64,000 nt of DNA from Polychytrium aggregatum (GCF_025602895.1 NW_026516220.1:775291-839290); one strand, 5' to 3'; shown: positions 1-12,876, counted from the first letter of the stretch. Translations and numbers: made by a program. The notes: generated by a model not told the origin, from the sequence alone.

Positions 1-138
1 GAATGGACCGTCTTGGGCTGCAGCTTGACAGCCGACATCATCGCTGCTCATGCAGCCAGCCATCTGCATTATCCTGAGCCCGGACGAGGGCGATTGGCCC
101 GGTCAAGAGGGAGTGGCTGATCAAAGCCCGGCTGCTTC

Positions 139-1415
139 TCATTGCGATTCCTGCTCGCCCATGCGGGTCCACAGCAGGTCCACAAGCATCGACTTGAGCT
201 TGCGAGCAAAGACGTCGTCGGCTAGCACCACCTTTTCGTCAGGCGCAAACGGCGAGAGCACATATTGGGCCACATCCTGGTCTTTGTTCGCTGGCCGTCC
301 GATGCCGATACGAATGCGCTTGAATTCCTGTCGATGGGTTTCAGTCAGCGGATGGCCCAAGTATCGGCCGTCGAGATTCATGTGTAGATATCGAGCACAC
401 TCACAAGGCTCCTGGCTGTATCTGCGATCGACCGGATTCCATTATGTCCGCTGTGCAATCAGGATGATGGCCAAGGTATGATGTGCAAGGTTAGTCCGGG
501 CCAAACAGCAACAAGCCCAGGCCAGCGACGATTACGGACAGAGCTAGCCTGTTCTGCACCGAGAAGCCATACTTGGCGCTGCCCGAGAGTTTGGTCGATA
601 GCTGGCCGAGCTTCCGCTCGAGGTCGTCGTGGACAACAATCATGTCTGAAAGAGGAACCGATAGGCTTCGGGCTACACAGCGATTCAAAGCGAGGTGTAA
701 GTAGCGAGTTGGACGGCTGTTCCATGAGTACGGTCAGCCGGAATATCCTGCAACGATCCGATATTCCCAAAATCAATCGAGGCAATCGAGGCAATCGAGG
801 CGAATGAATCCAGGACCAAGCAAACGAACGCCAGGCAGCCACCCACCCACCGGCTTTCATCACCGAGGGACCGGAGATGTTCATCAGCGTCTTGGCCTTG
901 TAGAAAACAACATTGGCCTCTCCTATCGAAGCCGGCTCCAAGCGCAGTGCTTCCAGAAACGATGGCCCCGACAGCAGCTTCTTGAAGCTTTCGGTCTGCG
1001 GTCCATTGAGTTGGCCGTGGGCAATCCATCCGTTGAGCCGTCCGTCAAAGGTCCAAGCCCCCGGCCCGATCATGGTTTCGACCAAATAATCGAGGGCCAT
1101 GCTGCCGACGCTGTGCCTGGTGTTGGGGAAGGTGTAGTTTCCGAGGCCGACGACCTGAGGACCAGAGAGCCATGGAGGAGAGGGTAGCGATGGTCAGCTC
1201 GCAGAGCCAGTATGGAGGACGACGATCGGGCCGTTCTCCAATTCCAAGCCCAGCGAGACAATGCTGGCAGCAGATAACTGAAGCAACCGACGAGTTTCCT
1301 TCGAGATCCAGTGTATATCGACGGGTTGCAAAAGCGGACGGTGGCCGAAAAGCGACAGCAGTTTCGGATCTCGGCGAAAGACGGGGTCTGTCGACCATAC
1401 CAGTTGTCTCCGCAT
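139..1415 (-). CDS. Peptidyl-tRNA hydrolase (Pth family), 5 exons
   Basis: Hydrolyses peptidyl-tRNA released prematurely from ribosomes, in cytosol or mitochondrion. Exons, in transcript order: 1415-1401, 1154-851, 645-573, 450-405, 327-139; total 627 nt, 208 aa, the usual length for the family. Visible family motifs: VVGLGN and NTRHSVG near the N-terminus (the His is the family's catalytic base), YMN-type segment read as LMNISG, VVHDDLE (catalytic Asp), GSANGHNGIRSI, EFKRIRIGIGRP and VAQYVLSPF. All junctions have GT/AG and the frame is kept across each. The first exon is only 15 nt (MRRQL) and is the least certain part; it was chosen because its GTATGG donor joins in phase to the VVGLGN exon. 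The intron at 646-850 holds a short CAATCGAGG tandem run. Family identity is secure; start is inferred. Confidence 0.88.
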
Positions 1416-1845
1416 GGTAGCGATTGATGGAGCGAAACGAAGCCAGCAGACCCAACAGGCGGATGGACAGCGATGAGTCTCCACGACCAATCAGTATACC
1501 CAACGACAAACAACGGGCGACGAGACAGAGGAAGAAGCTCTGGATCAGGCCGGCGACAGAGGATGTGTTGGGGCCAACAAGGCCGCAGCAGGATGTGCAA
1601 GCAGTCGATTTTCAACACTTGCACGGAGACACTGCTTGAGACCAACAGTCCGGCTCTTGCGTCTTTGAAAACCTCATACGTCCGAGAGCATCGCTGTGGG
1701 CTGTTCCCTCGGTTATCATGCGATGCTGTCGCTCGATATATCTGGTCTCATTATGCCACTCAGTCGTCCCCACGGATGTATTCACGCGATTCAGACAAGA
1801 GGCAAGAACCAGATGCAGAGCCACTGCGATGCAAGGAACGGAGCG
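1416..1845. other. Intergenic, no gene recognised
   Basis: This stretch lies between the 3' end of the TmcB-like gene and the first exon of peptidyl-tRNA hydrolase, both on the minus strand. Open frames occur on both strands, but none shows a recognisable domain or splice pattern. It probably holds the promoter of the hydrolase. Confidence 0.5.
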
Positions 1846-4800
1846 CTATGCATCTCTGGCTGTATCCCGGACAACAGAGAATCGGAGCGACTTTGGTGCA
1901 TCGGACTCGGCGGCCGTGTCGGGGTCAGGATTGCATGCGTCGCCCATCAGGCTGGAGCCATGCTGCGATCCAGTGAGTGACTTGGACTGCTCGCTCATGT
2001 CTGAGTAGGCGCCCAGTTCCGCATTGATCTCGAGCTCCTTCTCCAGATCCTTGAAATGTTCTTCGGCTCCGGCCTTGCCCTGATCGAGCCAAAGGCGAGC
2101 GTGCAATGGTTAGCAAAGCCAGCCGATTGGGTTCAGGCTGTGGACAACTGACCTTTAGGAGGATCTGGAACGGTTTGTTGAAATTGGCGTTGTTGTGGGG
2201 CACCAGCAGGAGCAGCCGCTGGCAATTCTCATGTCCCTCCTGAGTGATTCGCTGTAGTCTGCGGAACACAAACAAGTAGTTGGCGGCCAAAAATACCAAG
2301 ATGAGCACAAAGACAGCTATTGAGATGCGGCTGTATGTTTGGACATTGTTGTAAAAGATTCCGGTTGTCGTCACGGTTTGCTGCAAATCAGTCGAAACAG
2401 GGAGGGTCAGGAGCGCACTTCCGCAACAGCGCTGGCAGCCGAGCACGAATGGCCTTTGTTCCTCACGGACCAAGAATGCATGCACCCGCAAATCATCCAG
2501 CGCCCCCGCACGGAGCCCGAGAGACCCGACAATCAAGCACCCGTTTCAATTGTGCTCACGTTGTTGAAGCCAGATACAATCCACGGCATCAGTTCCATCA
2601 CCCGCAGAGCCGACGGATTTGTAGGCAGGATTGTGTTTGTGGTCTTGATGCGGAATGTCGTGGAAGTATAGTAAAAATCTGCACAGTCAGTCTCTGCTGA
2701 GCACCTGGCCTCTGTTGATTCTGCCCAGCAGTCCCTTACCAAAAGTTTCTGGAGTTCGTTCATGGCGATGTTGACCATTTCGTCCACAGATGCACTAATA
2801 CCAAGAAGGACTCGTGAGAATCATATCTGTTGGAATACAGAGCTGTTCAACCCCTCCCTTTGGAACAGCAAGGAGTCGACTTACGTCTGCCATCCGCCAT
2901 TCGGGCTTGAGATATTGTAGTGCTGTGTGAACATGACCTGGGCCAAGACCTCTGGAAGGGGTCCGGGGCTCAGGCCGTACTGAAGATCGCCAAAGAGCAG
3001 GGCAAACTGAATACCGTTGAAGGTTCCCAAATCGCTGGAGAGGTTGCCTTTGACGTCGCTGGTTGTTAAAAAGGCAACCCCGTCGAATGCCATCAGCTCC
3101 TTCACTTCAAATGCGATTCTCCATCCGACGTATTGAATCTCCATGCCCAAGTTCATCCGCTGCCCTGCTTCAAGAACCTGGTTGGAGCCCAGTGCAGTCA
3201 CCGATGCGTATATCGCAAATGCCACCAGGATGGCAAAGAGCGAGCTGGAGTAGAGCATCGTCAGCCTTCTGTAGCGGCTTTGATGTGACTCGGAGATGAT
3301 ATCGTCCTTGGTAAGAGAATCAGAGATGACGTCATCATCATCGTCGTCATCGTCGTCACTCTCGCCCCCATCACTTTCGTTTTCGTTGGTGTTTGCTTGG
3401 TCGGCGTCTGTCTTGAGGTTTTCCTTGCTTGCCTCCGGCTCGTCCTTGAGGTTATCCTTGGAATTGCCTGAAGATGGATCTTTTGCCTTTTGCGATGCAT
3501 CTTTTTTTGTCGCCTTGATACGATGCAGCTTTGCTCTCTGTATAGCTAGAGAATGGCTATAGCACTCCTCGACGTTCGCTTTCGGCAGAGCCAGAACGGC
3601 TTTGACGGCAGTGTTTGTGTTTTGAAAGCTAGCATTCATGGCCGGTCGAAAGACAAAGATTCCGATCAGGAGGAGTATCCCGGCCATGATACCGAGGGCA
3701 ACAAACTCGGTTATAACTCCTGCTGAAATGCTAGCGGCGTTCTCCGTAGTTATCAGCTTGGTCAGCATGTCGTATGAGTCCGTGTAGATCAGCGGATAGT
3801 TTTCCATGACATATCTTTGTGGAACACAAACACATGCATACCGCAGAAATTGACGGGGATAGAGCGGTGAGTATTTTATGCAGTCGAGGGCGGAAGCGGT
3901 AGATGGTGTCTTGGCAAAATGGATATGGTCCGTCGCCGGGAGACTCCCATGCGGATGGCAGTGCCACCACGGGGGTGTGCAAGCATATTGCCGCCAGCAT
4001 ACCTCCATGCCGGGTTGATGAGGTAGCTGCTGTTGCGATATATTTCGGGGTTGATTCCGTTGGCTTCTCGCCCCTTTCTCCAAAACTCACTCGAGGCATC
4101 CTGTTTGCAGAAAATGCATAAGACATTTTGTTGCTGAGATGCTTCGTGATATACTTCGCGGCGTCTCGCTGGAAAAACGACATACCCAGGTACTCAGTGG
4201 ATTGTACCAATAGCGCTGTGTGACATTTCCGGGAAGATAAAACTTCAGCGGGATCCATGGGGTCAGCCAATATTTGTACGAGGGCTTTGTCTGATCGGAG
4301 GAGAAGAATAGCGTTTCTTGGACGCCAAAGAAGGTGGTAAACGCATCTTCGTTGGACTGCTGGTAGAGCTGAAGAGTGACCAAGTCATTGTTTCGAGCGG
4401 CATCGGCCATTTGCAAGATGCGAAGCGGGATGAGCGACGACGTCAATCGTCTGAACGTGGTCAGAGTGTCGTGGCAGTTTGGTGAGTGGCAGTCCAGTAT
4501 GAACAGATTGTGCTGAAAGCTGGCTGCGACAAAGACCCAAATACAAACCGAATCGAACTCATGGAAATGCTGTTGATACTCGCACTGACACTGTCCATTG
4601 TACTGCGGAACCAAATCTGGAATAGTGGCGCAGTGGACATGGTCAACTTTCGACGCTGTCGGCGACGTTGCACTGTCTCAGGTCATCGATTCAACGCAAA
4701 GATCATAGAACTGCTGTGGTTTGAATTGGCAAGCAGAGTAAAATATGATGCGACACAACATATGGGACCCACCAATTGGCCGACAGCAACACCCATGAGA

Positions 4801-7800
4801 AGAATGGTCACTGAGATGGTGATGATGCTGAGGGCTTGGATGGCGTTGGATTTGATCGATAGAACTTCAGAGCGTAGTTTCAGCATTGCCCTGTTTGCCG
4901 TGAGTTTAAATATCCATCCTCCAAGGAAAAAAAGTGGTACCACAGCCGCCCCAATCACAGCAGCGGAAACCTGCCTCATCTCCTTCTTGTTTACTGTTCT
5001 CTTCGGGGACCGAAACTTCCTGGTTTTCTTCTTGCTTGCCTGATTTTTTTCTTCCTTGAGCATACGGTCGTGATTGAGCGAGAGACCCAGGGCAGATTGT
5101 GATCCATCTGCCTCTGTTTGCGCACTATGGCGAAGGTAGGCGCAAAGTTCATCGACTTCGTCAAACTGTCTTTGAACTCGCTCCATGAAATCCGCATAGT
5201 AGGTGAGTACTTCGTTGTCGTCTGGATACATTTGAATCAGCAAATTAAAGTCGTATTCACACTTCTGCTCCTTCTTTCCGATTTTGATGGTCATGTCTTG
5301 CAACGAGTCACGGTCCAGCTTGTGGAGCATCAAGCTCTTCCACAGCAGCACACGCATATCGACGATCTCGGACGTCAGCTTCTTGCAGCGCTTTATGAGT
5401 CGCTTTCGCTCGATTTGCTGGTGCTCGTCGACTTCCTCGGTTCCCGAGATGCTTCGTTGGATGATAGCATAGCGTTTTCTCTCGGCATCTGACTGGGCTA
5501 TGAGAATCGAGACGTCCAACGACGGCGACGTACCCTGGGCCTTGTCAAGGTAGAGCTTCCAGACCTGGTGATCTGAAAGATACGTTCCGAAAAACATCGA
5601 AGCCGTCGCCAACATTGCCGGAGACCCATCATTGAACTGTCGCAGTCCGCGGATGTAGATGTCCCGGACGATGCAGAGGCTTTCTTCATCGGGACGCCCA
5701 ATGTGGTGAATGAAGCGCGTGGCGATCTCAACCGAAGAATGATTGGGGAAGGTGTGCGAGAACAACGGTCCATTGAACTGCTCGTCGGTGGCTTCACTCA
5801 ACTGTTTTCTCGACGGCGTCTTTTGGAGGGTGCGCCGCAATAGCTGTACACGCCGCTCAAAGTACCGATCGATCGCAAAGTATGACCCAGTCGCGCTAAG
5901 CACGGCAATAGCAATCCAAACAAAGAATCCGACATCGGGCGGCGAGATACCCGAGGGCTGGCTCGCCACTGATCCGTTCAGCCCGAACTTCACAAACATG
6001 GCTATTGAAAAGAGCGAGGTAATGATGTATGTGATTCCCATGGTCACTTGGATGCAGTTCATGGCTTTGGAGTAGTACGGCATGAAGTGGAAGACGTAAA
6101 ATGCTATACAGAAGGCGTTGGCGATCACAAATCCATTTTTCATCGCTGGCTGGGACTCGAGCGATAGCTGCAAGATGATCATGATTGTTTTGGAGATCCT
6201 GGCAAGAGCGTTGGTGTGAGGACGGGAGGCCGACATGGTTGTAGAGTGTCTGCGACTGGTCGCAGATATGCGGAGCCAAACAAAGTGCTTGCGGACGACC
6301 AAGCGCTGCTGGTATAGCGGAATCTAAACGGAATGTACTTACGTTTTGATTGTGTCCACGGTGCTGCCCACACGCTGGAACATCCAATTGGGGCGAGGAT
6401 CGGGCGATAACGACGTAATCCCTATTGCGTTGCGCGGAGACATGGTTGAGCATTCCATTCCCAGAGATCGAGCAGGGGGCAGTATGGCACTGCGCGCAGT
6501 ATATTAGGAGATTCTGTATCCTGGAAGCTGCGAGCACGGACAGGGTCATCGAGAACTTACCGCAGAGCAGCGTGAATGGGACCAGGAGGACGAGGAGTAC
6601 AACGATCACCAAGAGGAGAATATACGAGGCGGCTTCGATGCTCAGATCAATGTTTACGACAGTCGAGAACATGATCACCGCGACGAGATACAGGGCGCAG
6701 TTGAGGAAGATAAACAAAATCGGCACGTCTGGGAAAGTGTCAGTTCAGATGTTTGGGGGCTCTGAAACGAACCCAGCGCTTTCAGGAGCAAAGCGATGTG
6801 CATCGGCCGCGCCTTACAGAGAACGTGCTGGAGGATGCGGCCTTTAAGTTTGGGGGGGGGTTCCGGATTGGAAACACGATATACGCGATTGCAGTAGGGA
6901 TATTCCACTCTTGTTAGAACAGGCTCAGGTGGCGATTTGACCATCTTCCTAGATATGGCTCTGGCTCTGGACAGCTTCACGGATATTGGAGGGTAGATTT
7001 TGCCCCTCACCCCATCGCGTGCGCCGAGTGATGCGAGATGGAAAGATTGCACCGACCGGGAACTCACCGCCCCATTTGAGAACGCGAATCGGGACCGTGC
7101 CAAAGATAAACTTTCGTGTCGAATAGGTGTAGACGGCCGCTGCGAGATCGGCAAACAGGACCACCACGACCAAGAATGCCGCGATGAGGAGCGCCGCGGA
7201 CGTGTCGATGCCTTGACCGAAGAAGTTGGGACTTGACACGTAGGGCGAGAGCTGGAATACGGTCAAGAAGTGCGAAAATGTTCCTCCGTACACGCCCCTG
7301 GCCAAAGAATCGAGACAGAAGCCCGTCAGGCGCGCCGGGTTGCATCATGCGATCATGGTTGTTCGGTCTTGAGCTTCCCGGATCCCGATGTTCACCCAGC
7401 TGCCGGCCGCAGGGAGTTGGAGGGACGTACATGCATGCATCTTGGCCCTCCAGCTTACCATTGCACCCCCTCAAACGAAAACGCGAGGGTTTGGATGAAC
7501 TCGATAACCAGAATCGCGGCCGAGACGACGTTGTTGTCTGGCTCGCGATTCACGGCCGTAAAGATCTCCACGAGCAGCGGCCGGAGCCACTTTCGCCAAT
7601 ATATCTTTTTCCATGTTTCTTTTTTCGTGCCGCCGATGGCCTCGACGGCCAGGGCCTCGACCACGCTCGTCGCAGTACTGCCGCCCGAGACGCTGGACCA
7701 TCCCGAGTTGGTCGTGGCGTGGGAGTGCACTGATGCAGTGTCGGCCATTTGCGGTGCCTTCTCTTGGTTCAGGGTAAGTGCGCTGTTCTCCAGATGGCCA

Positions 7801-8039
7801 GCCGAGGCAGATGGATCTCTTGCTGCGGGTTGACTAGTGGGAGCGGAAAGCCCCGATTGAGAGTCTATGCGAGTGGACCGCCCGGCCGGCAGAGGCAAAA
7901 ACGGGCTTGGTTGGAGCGCGCTCAGTTTGGCTCTCGACGCACCCTCGCTTGGTGACTGCTTGGAGTCGACCGATTCTGGCGCCCGTGCTGCCCAAGATTC
8001 GTCTGGTGTGGGTGGATAATATACTGGGAGATGCTCCAA
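1846..8039 (-). CDS. Giant TmcB/TmcC-like multipass membrane protein, 12 exons
   Basis: Exons: 8039-7459, 7297-7068, 6907-6818, 6728-6561, 6421-6343, 6198-4773, 4602-4186, 4100-4003, 3814-2885, 2794-2560, 2380-2153, 2079-1846; 4,716 nt, 1,571 aa. Residues 1-160 are Ser/Pro-rich and probably cytosolic. Several membrane segments follow (about 165-460). Next comes the soluble helical repeat region (about 500-800) with the family hallmark MYPDDNEVLTYYADFMERV, as in the TmcB/TmcC TPR domain named after the Polysphondylium tiny-macrocyst genes. The C-terminal half has further TM segments, an extracellular-looking loop with N-glycosylation sites, and a nine-Asp run at about residue 1,200. Such proteins are expanded in chytrids; their function is unknown and a sensor or adhesion role is only a guess. 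The donor at 2740 looks usable but skipping it keeps the frame, so no intron was placed there. Individual boundaries, especially exon 7's start, could be off. Confidence 0.85.
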
Positions 8040-8477
8040 TCACATTGCGATTCGATTGGCTGCGATGCGCCGATTGGGTTCGGCATGCAGCTCGTTGCCA
8101 GAGTGGGCGAGCGGCTCAGGGCAGGTTGCGCCAACTCCGGGCCTGGGCCAGCCCGGCCCTATCGACGCCCTTGGCCCGACCCTGCCAATACCCTTGGCCC
8201 GGCCCTGTCAATGTGCCTTTTCGGGCGGGATCAGTGTCCCTGTTCGGAGTGCATCAGTGTCCCGACCTGGTTGGTTCGTCATGGCCCAGACAGCGGCTGG
8301 ACCCAGGCGCTGTGGCGCGGCAGGGCCTTCACAAGCCCGCCTCTCAGCCAGACCTTGCCTGCATCTTTGCTCTTGGTCTCGCCGGGCGAAGCGGTCGAGA
8401 ACACTGCTCCGTATCGGATCAGCACATCAAGCACAGGCAACGCCAGCAATTGCCCGCCAGTGCCCATACACACAGCC
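8040..8477. promoter_or_regulatory. Divergent promoter region between the TmcB-like gene and NSE2
   Basis: This 438-bp gap separates two genes that start in opposite directions. Near the TmcB side there are three CCAAT/ATTGG pentamers (about 8036, 8055 and 8076). Around 8167-8212 there are two near-identical 23-bp copies of the type CCCTTGGCCCGRCCCTGYCAAT. Use as a shared promoter is inferred from layout only. Confidence 0.4.
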
Positions 8478-9658
8478 ATGTCGCTGCAGATTGTAACAAA
8501 GCGACTCGACGATCTCAAGGACGATCTTAATGGCGTGCTCCAGAACACCGACAACACAATCGCAAGCCTGTTCGAGTCGGCCATCGAGCTCGAGTCGGTC
8601 GCTGTCGACCAGGAGGTGGACGCCAGCGATCTGGTCCAGGACCTTGAAGCGGCCCTCAAGAGCTTGATCGGTTGGTTTCTGTTCCAGAACCTCTGTGTTC
8701 GACGCTTTGCAGTCGATGTCGCCCATGACTGGTCCCTGCTGCCTGAGCGATCTCTGATGGGGGATGCTGCGCCTGTTTCAAAGTTGGGTCGGTTCGGATC
8801 CGGCATTTCGTAGTCTCTTGAGTGGCACTGCGCTGTGCAGCACCCATCGGGTCCTGAGGATATCGGCCAGCGACTCTCTCCACGATCTGTCTGCTTACCA
8901 CCCACTCCATTTGCTTTACCTCTGCTCTTCCTCTGGCCCAGATGCCAAGAACATTACAAAGATCGAGCTCGAGATTCTCGACAACCTGCGGGCCCGGGCC
9001 GGTTCGGGAGAGTCCCTCGAGTTGTTTTTGGAAATCTTCCGGCGCGAACGCAGCGAAAAAGTGGATGCCTACACGGGTGCCTCTGGCCGGTTGGAGAGCT
9101 CCGAAGATTTGCTGAATTTTCACAAGATGCTTTGGGAGATTCGCAACCCCGGACAGCCTTATCGGCCGGGCCAGGCAGCCGGCAACGCCGCCTCTGCGGA
9201 TTTGGAGGAAGACGACCTCGCTGTTGTGGGCGGCACCGAAACGTTCCTGTGCCCGATTACGGTAGGCTCCATAGATTGGAATCCTTGGCGAGCCGGCTGT
9301 CAGCTTCCAGGACTTGGCCGCCTGCCATTGAGCTCGATACAGTCTGTGCGGCCCACAGATTTCGCTCACTCAGCCGTGTCTCGATCGCATGTCCTTTCGT
9401 ATGCAGAAACGCACTCTGGTGGATCCCCACACGTCCCAGAGCTGCCGGCATAGTTACAGCGGCGCCGCAATCCTGGAGCTCCTCAAAAGTTCTCGGAATG
9501 GCCAGATGGAGTGTCCCGTTGCGGGGTGCGAGTACTACGTTACCCGGGGATCGCTCAAGCAGGACCAATATCTGACTATGCGCATCAAGCTGGAGCTCGA
9601 GCGGCGGGCACGGGCCAAGGAGCAGGAGAGCGAAAGCGATGTCGAAGCCATCGACTGA
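8478..9658 (+). CDS. NSE2: NSE2/MMS21-type SUMO E3 ligase of the SMC5/6 complex, 3 exons
   Basis: Nuclear SUMO ligase bound to SMC5 that promotes repair of stalled forks and double-strand breaks. Exons 8478-8670, 8942-9261 and 9407-9658 give 254 aa, typical for the family. The N-terminal half is helical and acidic (DDLKDDLNGVLQNTDNTI), fitting the SMC5-binding arm. The C-terminal third is an SP-RING: LCPIT, then QSCRHSYSGAAILELL, then ECPVAGC, so the Cys-His-Cys-Cys zinc ligands expected for the SP-RING are present. Splicing restores the RING, which is cut by the second intron between LCPIT and KRTLVDP. The first donor is GTTGGT, an uncommon form. ATG 8478 is the first in frame and is followed by a continuous helical segment. 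Confidence 0.9.
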
Positions 9659-10327
9659 TGCTGCGGCGGCTTCCGGACAACGAGTGTTGGCGGAAGGCTA
9701 TCCAAGACGACGCACATTTGTTGTAACTCCTGTGGAAACGATAGCCAGTCACCCGAAATCGAGGTCGTTTTGGTCAAGTCGCAGAACGCTAAGGCGGCGC
9801 AGACTCGCGGTGACCATCCGGGCTCCTTGCAGAAACTACGGTTGCATGATCGCTCCGGACGACTGTGTTATGTATTGATTAATGAGCACTGCATGTGTTT
9901 GTTCGGCTGCTGCCGTGCGAGCCGCCTGAAGAGCGTCCCGCAATTGAATGCATTCCCGTTTGAGCTAGCCGGCTCCGTAGCCGACAAACAGCACTTTCAC
10001 CGATTACACATTCAGCATCCCGGCGATGGACACCCATCGTACTTCTGATAATCCGCCGGGGAGAGAGGCAGCGCAGTCCGGGCTGGAAATGCCGTTTGTT
10101 CGGGCATTGGCACCAAGCTAATGTCGCCATACCCCTTCACATGCAAGCGTTATGCGATGCCGATTCCCGGTGCGTCCACTATTTCGGTCAAAATGAATGA
10201 GTGGTCGTTGGATTGAGAGCGAAGGAGCGAAATTGCCGAGAGCCAGGGGTTTGGATGAGCTGGAGGCGACAGTGCCAGACACATCAGCGCTGCAGAGGGC
10301 ACATTCGACCATACTGGACGGCTGCTG
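9659..10327. other. Intergenic between convergent NSE2 and enkurin-domain gene
   Basis: About 670 bp between two 3' ends. Only short, unconserved-looking open frames are present. No RNA gene, repeat or domain was recognised. Confidence 0.5.
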
Positions 10328-12484
10328 CTACGCGAAGCGGTGTTTCATGACGGGCATGGATTTTGACGGACCGAGCTTGGGTTTGCCGCCGAGCCTGGTG
10401 GTTGCCTCGGGTTGCTTTGGGATGACGGTGCGGCCCTCGTAGCCGCTCCATGTGCCAACGGCTCCGTGAATCAAGTCTCCGTAAGAGGGGTCTCGCCCAG
10501 TGTTTTCCTTCTCTGCTGTCGATGCGCTTGTCCCAGCCGCGGTCACATCGATGGCTTCATCGGTGTCGCTCCGACGAACAAACACCTTGGGTTTTGAGAA
10601 CGTATCGATGGCATGGTCGGTCTCCTCCAGCTCCGTCTCAATCTCCTGCTTCTTCTTCTTCATCCGAAGCGTCTCGAGAATCACGGGCAAGTTATTGAGC
10701 TCGGCGACCAGGGATTGTTTGCCTGCGAAGGTGTGCGTCAGCGGTTGCTTAACCGAACAATGGCGCCGCGCATGTGGGCATTGCTGTAGATACAGACACA
10801 AGCACAGACACGGTGATAGACATGACTTACGGCGCTGAAGATGTCTGAGGGTCTCTGTTCTTTGGAAGTCGCTAATTTCTGTGATTTGACATTGACTGTG
10901 AGCAAGCAGCGGACGAAGAGGGAGGGAAGGCGTGTTGCAGCTTCTACTCCGCGAAACACACTGTGGCGGTCATGGTGGACTTACGAATCATCCCTTCAGG
11001 AACCCTATGAAATCGCACGAATGGTGAGTTGCACTGCCAGGGCATTAAGCAGAAGATATCGGCTACACAGCGATCCTTTCCGATCTCTGCAGTCCAGGAA
11101 TCGACGGCCAAACTCGTGCCGGGCATCTGGGACTGGCTGATCCAACAACGAGTGCATTGGCGCAAAACCACACTGACAAACCAGCGGCAACATGGATGCA
11201 AGAGCACCCGGATACATACTCCTCCTTCTTCAGACTCTCGAGGCGCTGCAGCTCTTGATCCGCCCACACCATCTTCCGCTCGATCAAGCTATAGGATGAG
11301 ATCGAGCCGTGGCAGCAAACATCAGGAGCTGGGCGAACACTTAGATAGACGAGGCATATCAAGAGAGGGGGCTCGGGCGCGCGCGACAACCGAAGTGGCA
11401 TCGGAGATACGACCGGAATACTCACTACTTTGGCACCTGTCCGAGACGAAGCTTTCGATCGGGAGCAACAGGCTCGACAGTTGGACTGGGGGACTGAATG
11501 TGAGTTCGTGGCCGTTCCATACGGAAATGTAGGTGGGTGAGCAGCGTACGCAAGACTCGGGTATTGGGGATGCCCCGGCTCAAGCAGCCCGCTCCAGTGG
11601 ATGGCTTACCGGAGTCATGTTCTTTGCTCGGAGCGAGTTGATTCGAATAAAGTTCTTTTGCGAGGCCTGTGAACAGGGAGGAGGTTTGTGTTGGAGGGTC
11701 AGGGAACCACAGAGTCGGGCCGCTGGAAGAAGTCCCTGTTAATTCGGGACTGCGCTGCATCGTGAGAGATCCAATCCCAAATGTGCAGTATTGAAATGCC
11801 CACCGTCGTCGAGGATGATGCCGCCGTGGATGGTCGTGACGATTCAGGCGTTCCGCTTGCTGTCGGCGAGCCGGGGGCCTGAGCATGGTTGAGATAAAAC
11901 GAGGCATTGACGATGGTGAGCAGAGCATCCGGCGGAGAAATGCGTATGGTCAGCCCCACAGACCATTCGCAGACTAGATGGGTGGCCGGATCGGTGGCCG
12001 GATCGGTGGCCGGATCGGTGGCCGGATCGGTGGCGAGCGAGTCGTCGAAGCACATGGTGAGGTGGTTCTGTCGCTGCTGCCGTGCGTTGCAACTTCTTAC
12101 CGAGCTGCGGCGGGTGTCCAGCTTGGCCTTGACGGCGTCGAACTTTTTGAGCTTGAAGGGCTGGGGTGGCGGTACCTGCTCTTGCTGCATATGAAAGGTA
12201 CATTGAGAGTGGTCAAAGGCGAATCCCCTCCGTCCGGTGAGCACCCCAGCAACATTCAATCGGCCAATCTTCATCCGAAAGCGATGGATGAGGGCAGTAC
12301 GTACCTGCTTTTTCTCATGATTGGCCCTCTCCATCTCCTTGATACGATGGTAGTTGATCCTTCCGTGATCCTTGGGCGTCTCTCCGCGGCGGATGAGCTC
12401 GTCCCGCAGGCCGTGGGTAGGATGCAGGAGCGATGACATCTGGTGGCCCGACATTTGCCGGCGCTTGATCTGCTTGGCGTCCAT
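10328..12484 (-). CDS. Enkurin-domain protein, ENKD1-like, 8 exons
   Basis: Probable cilium/basal-body-associated microtubule protein. Exons (plus or minus 1 nt for the second): 12484-12305, 12184-12101, 11666-11610, 11493-11426, 11288-11220, 11004-10985, 10878-10831, 10722-10328; 306 aa, against 346 for human ENKD1. The protein reads HGLRDELIRRGETPKDHGR near the N-terminus, PFKLKKFDAVKAKL, KNFIRINSLRAKN, then VPEGMI, and the enkurin domain SDFQRTETLRHLQRRKQSL ... LNNLPVILETLRMKKKKQEI ... IDTFSKPKVFVR. The exons are tiny (one is 20 nt), yet phases agree throughout, which is strong support. Its 5' end faces a Tectonic gene across about 390 bp. Enkurin-domain proteins occur in ciliated lineages, so this argues for a flagellated zoospore. 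The stretch after the domain is unconserved-looking. Confidence 0.87.
11981..12034. repeat. 12-bp minisatellite (GGTGGCCGGATC), about 4.5 copies
   Basis: Four perfect copies and a partial fifth lie inside the second intron of the enkurin-domain gene. Confidence 0.9.
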
Positions 12485-12876
12485 TGTTTGTGGGATCGAG
12501 TGCCTTGGGTCCGTGCCTGAGCAGAGTTCCGTTCGGTGCGTCTTCGGTGGTGGAGGAGGATCAGAGGAGCTGCCGTTGCTCGTGGTCTGGGGCACCAATA
12601 TGCACTGGTCGAGGCGGAGGCAAGCGATGACGACGAACAACCCAGAGAGTCGACCAGAGGCGGGGCCAGAAACGCATGACCAGAAACCGGGAGGGCCGCC
12701 TGGTCGCGTGACTGTTCCCGCCAACCTGCGATTTGGCGGGGAGAGCGGCCTGTGCCGAGGAGCCGCCAGGACAGAGGGCCAAGGACGACGATGCCGCCGC
12801 GATGCCTGGGATGCTGAGGATGATCTACCGACTCGTTTTCGATACGATGCTTTCCGGCAGCGCCGATTGCAATCCC
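12485..12876. promoter_or_regulatory. Divergent promoter of two ciliary genes with an inverted CCCGCCAA motif
   Basis: About 390 bp separate the start codons of the enkurin-domain gene (-) and the Tectonic gene (+). At 12717-12724 the sequence is CCCGCCAA and at 12733-12740 it is TTGGCGGG, a perfect 8-bp inverted repeat with an 8-nt spacer. The half-site resembles an E2F-type TTCCCGCC element. No convincing RFX X-box was found by eye. Joint control is inferred. Confidence 0.45.
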
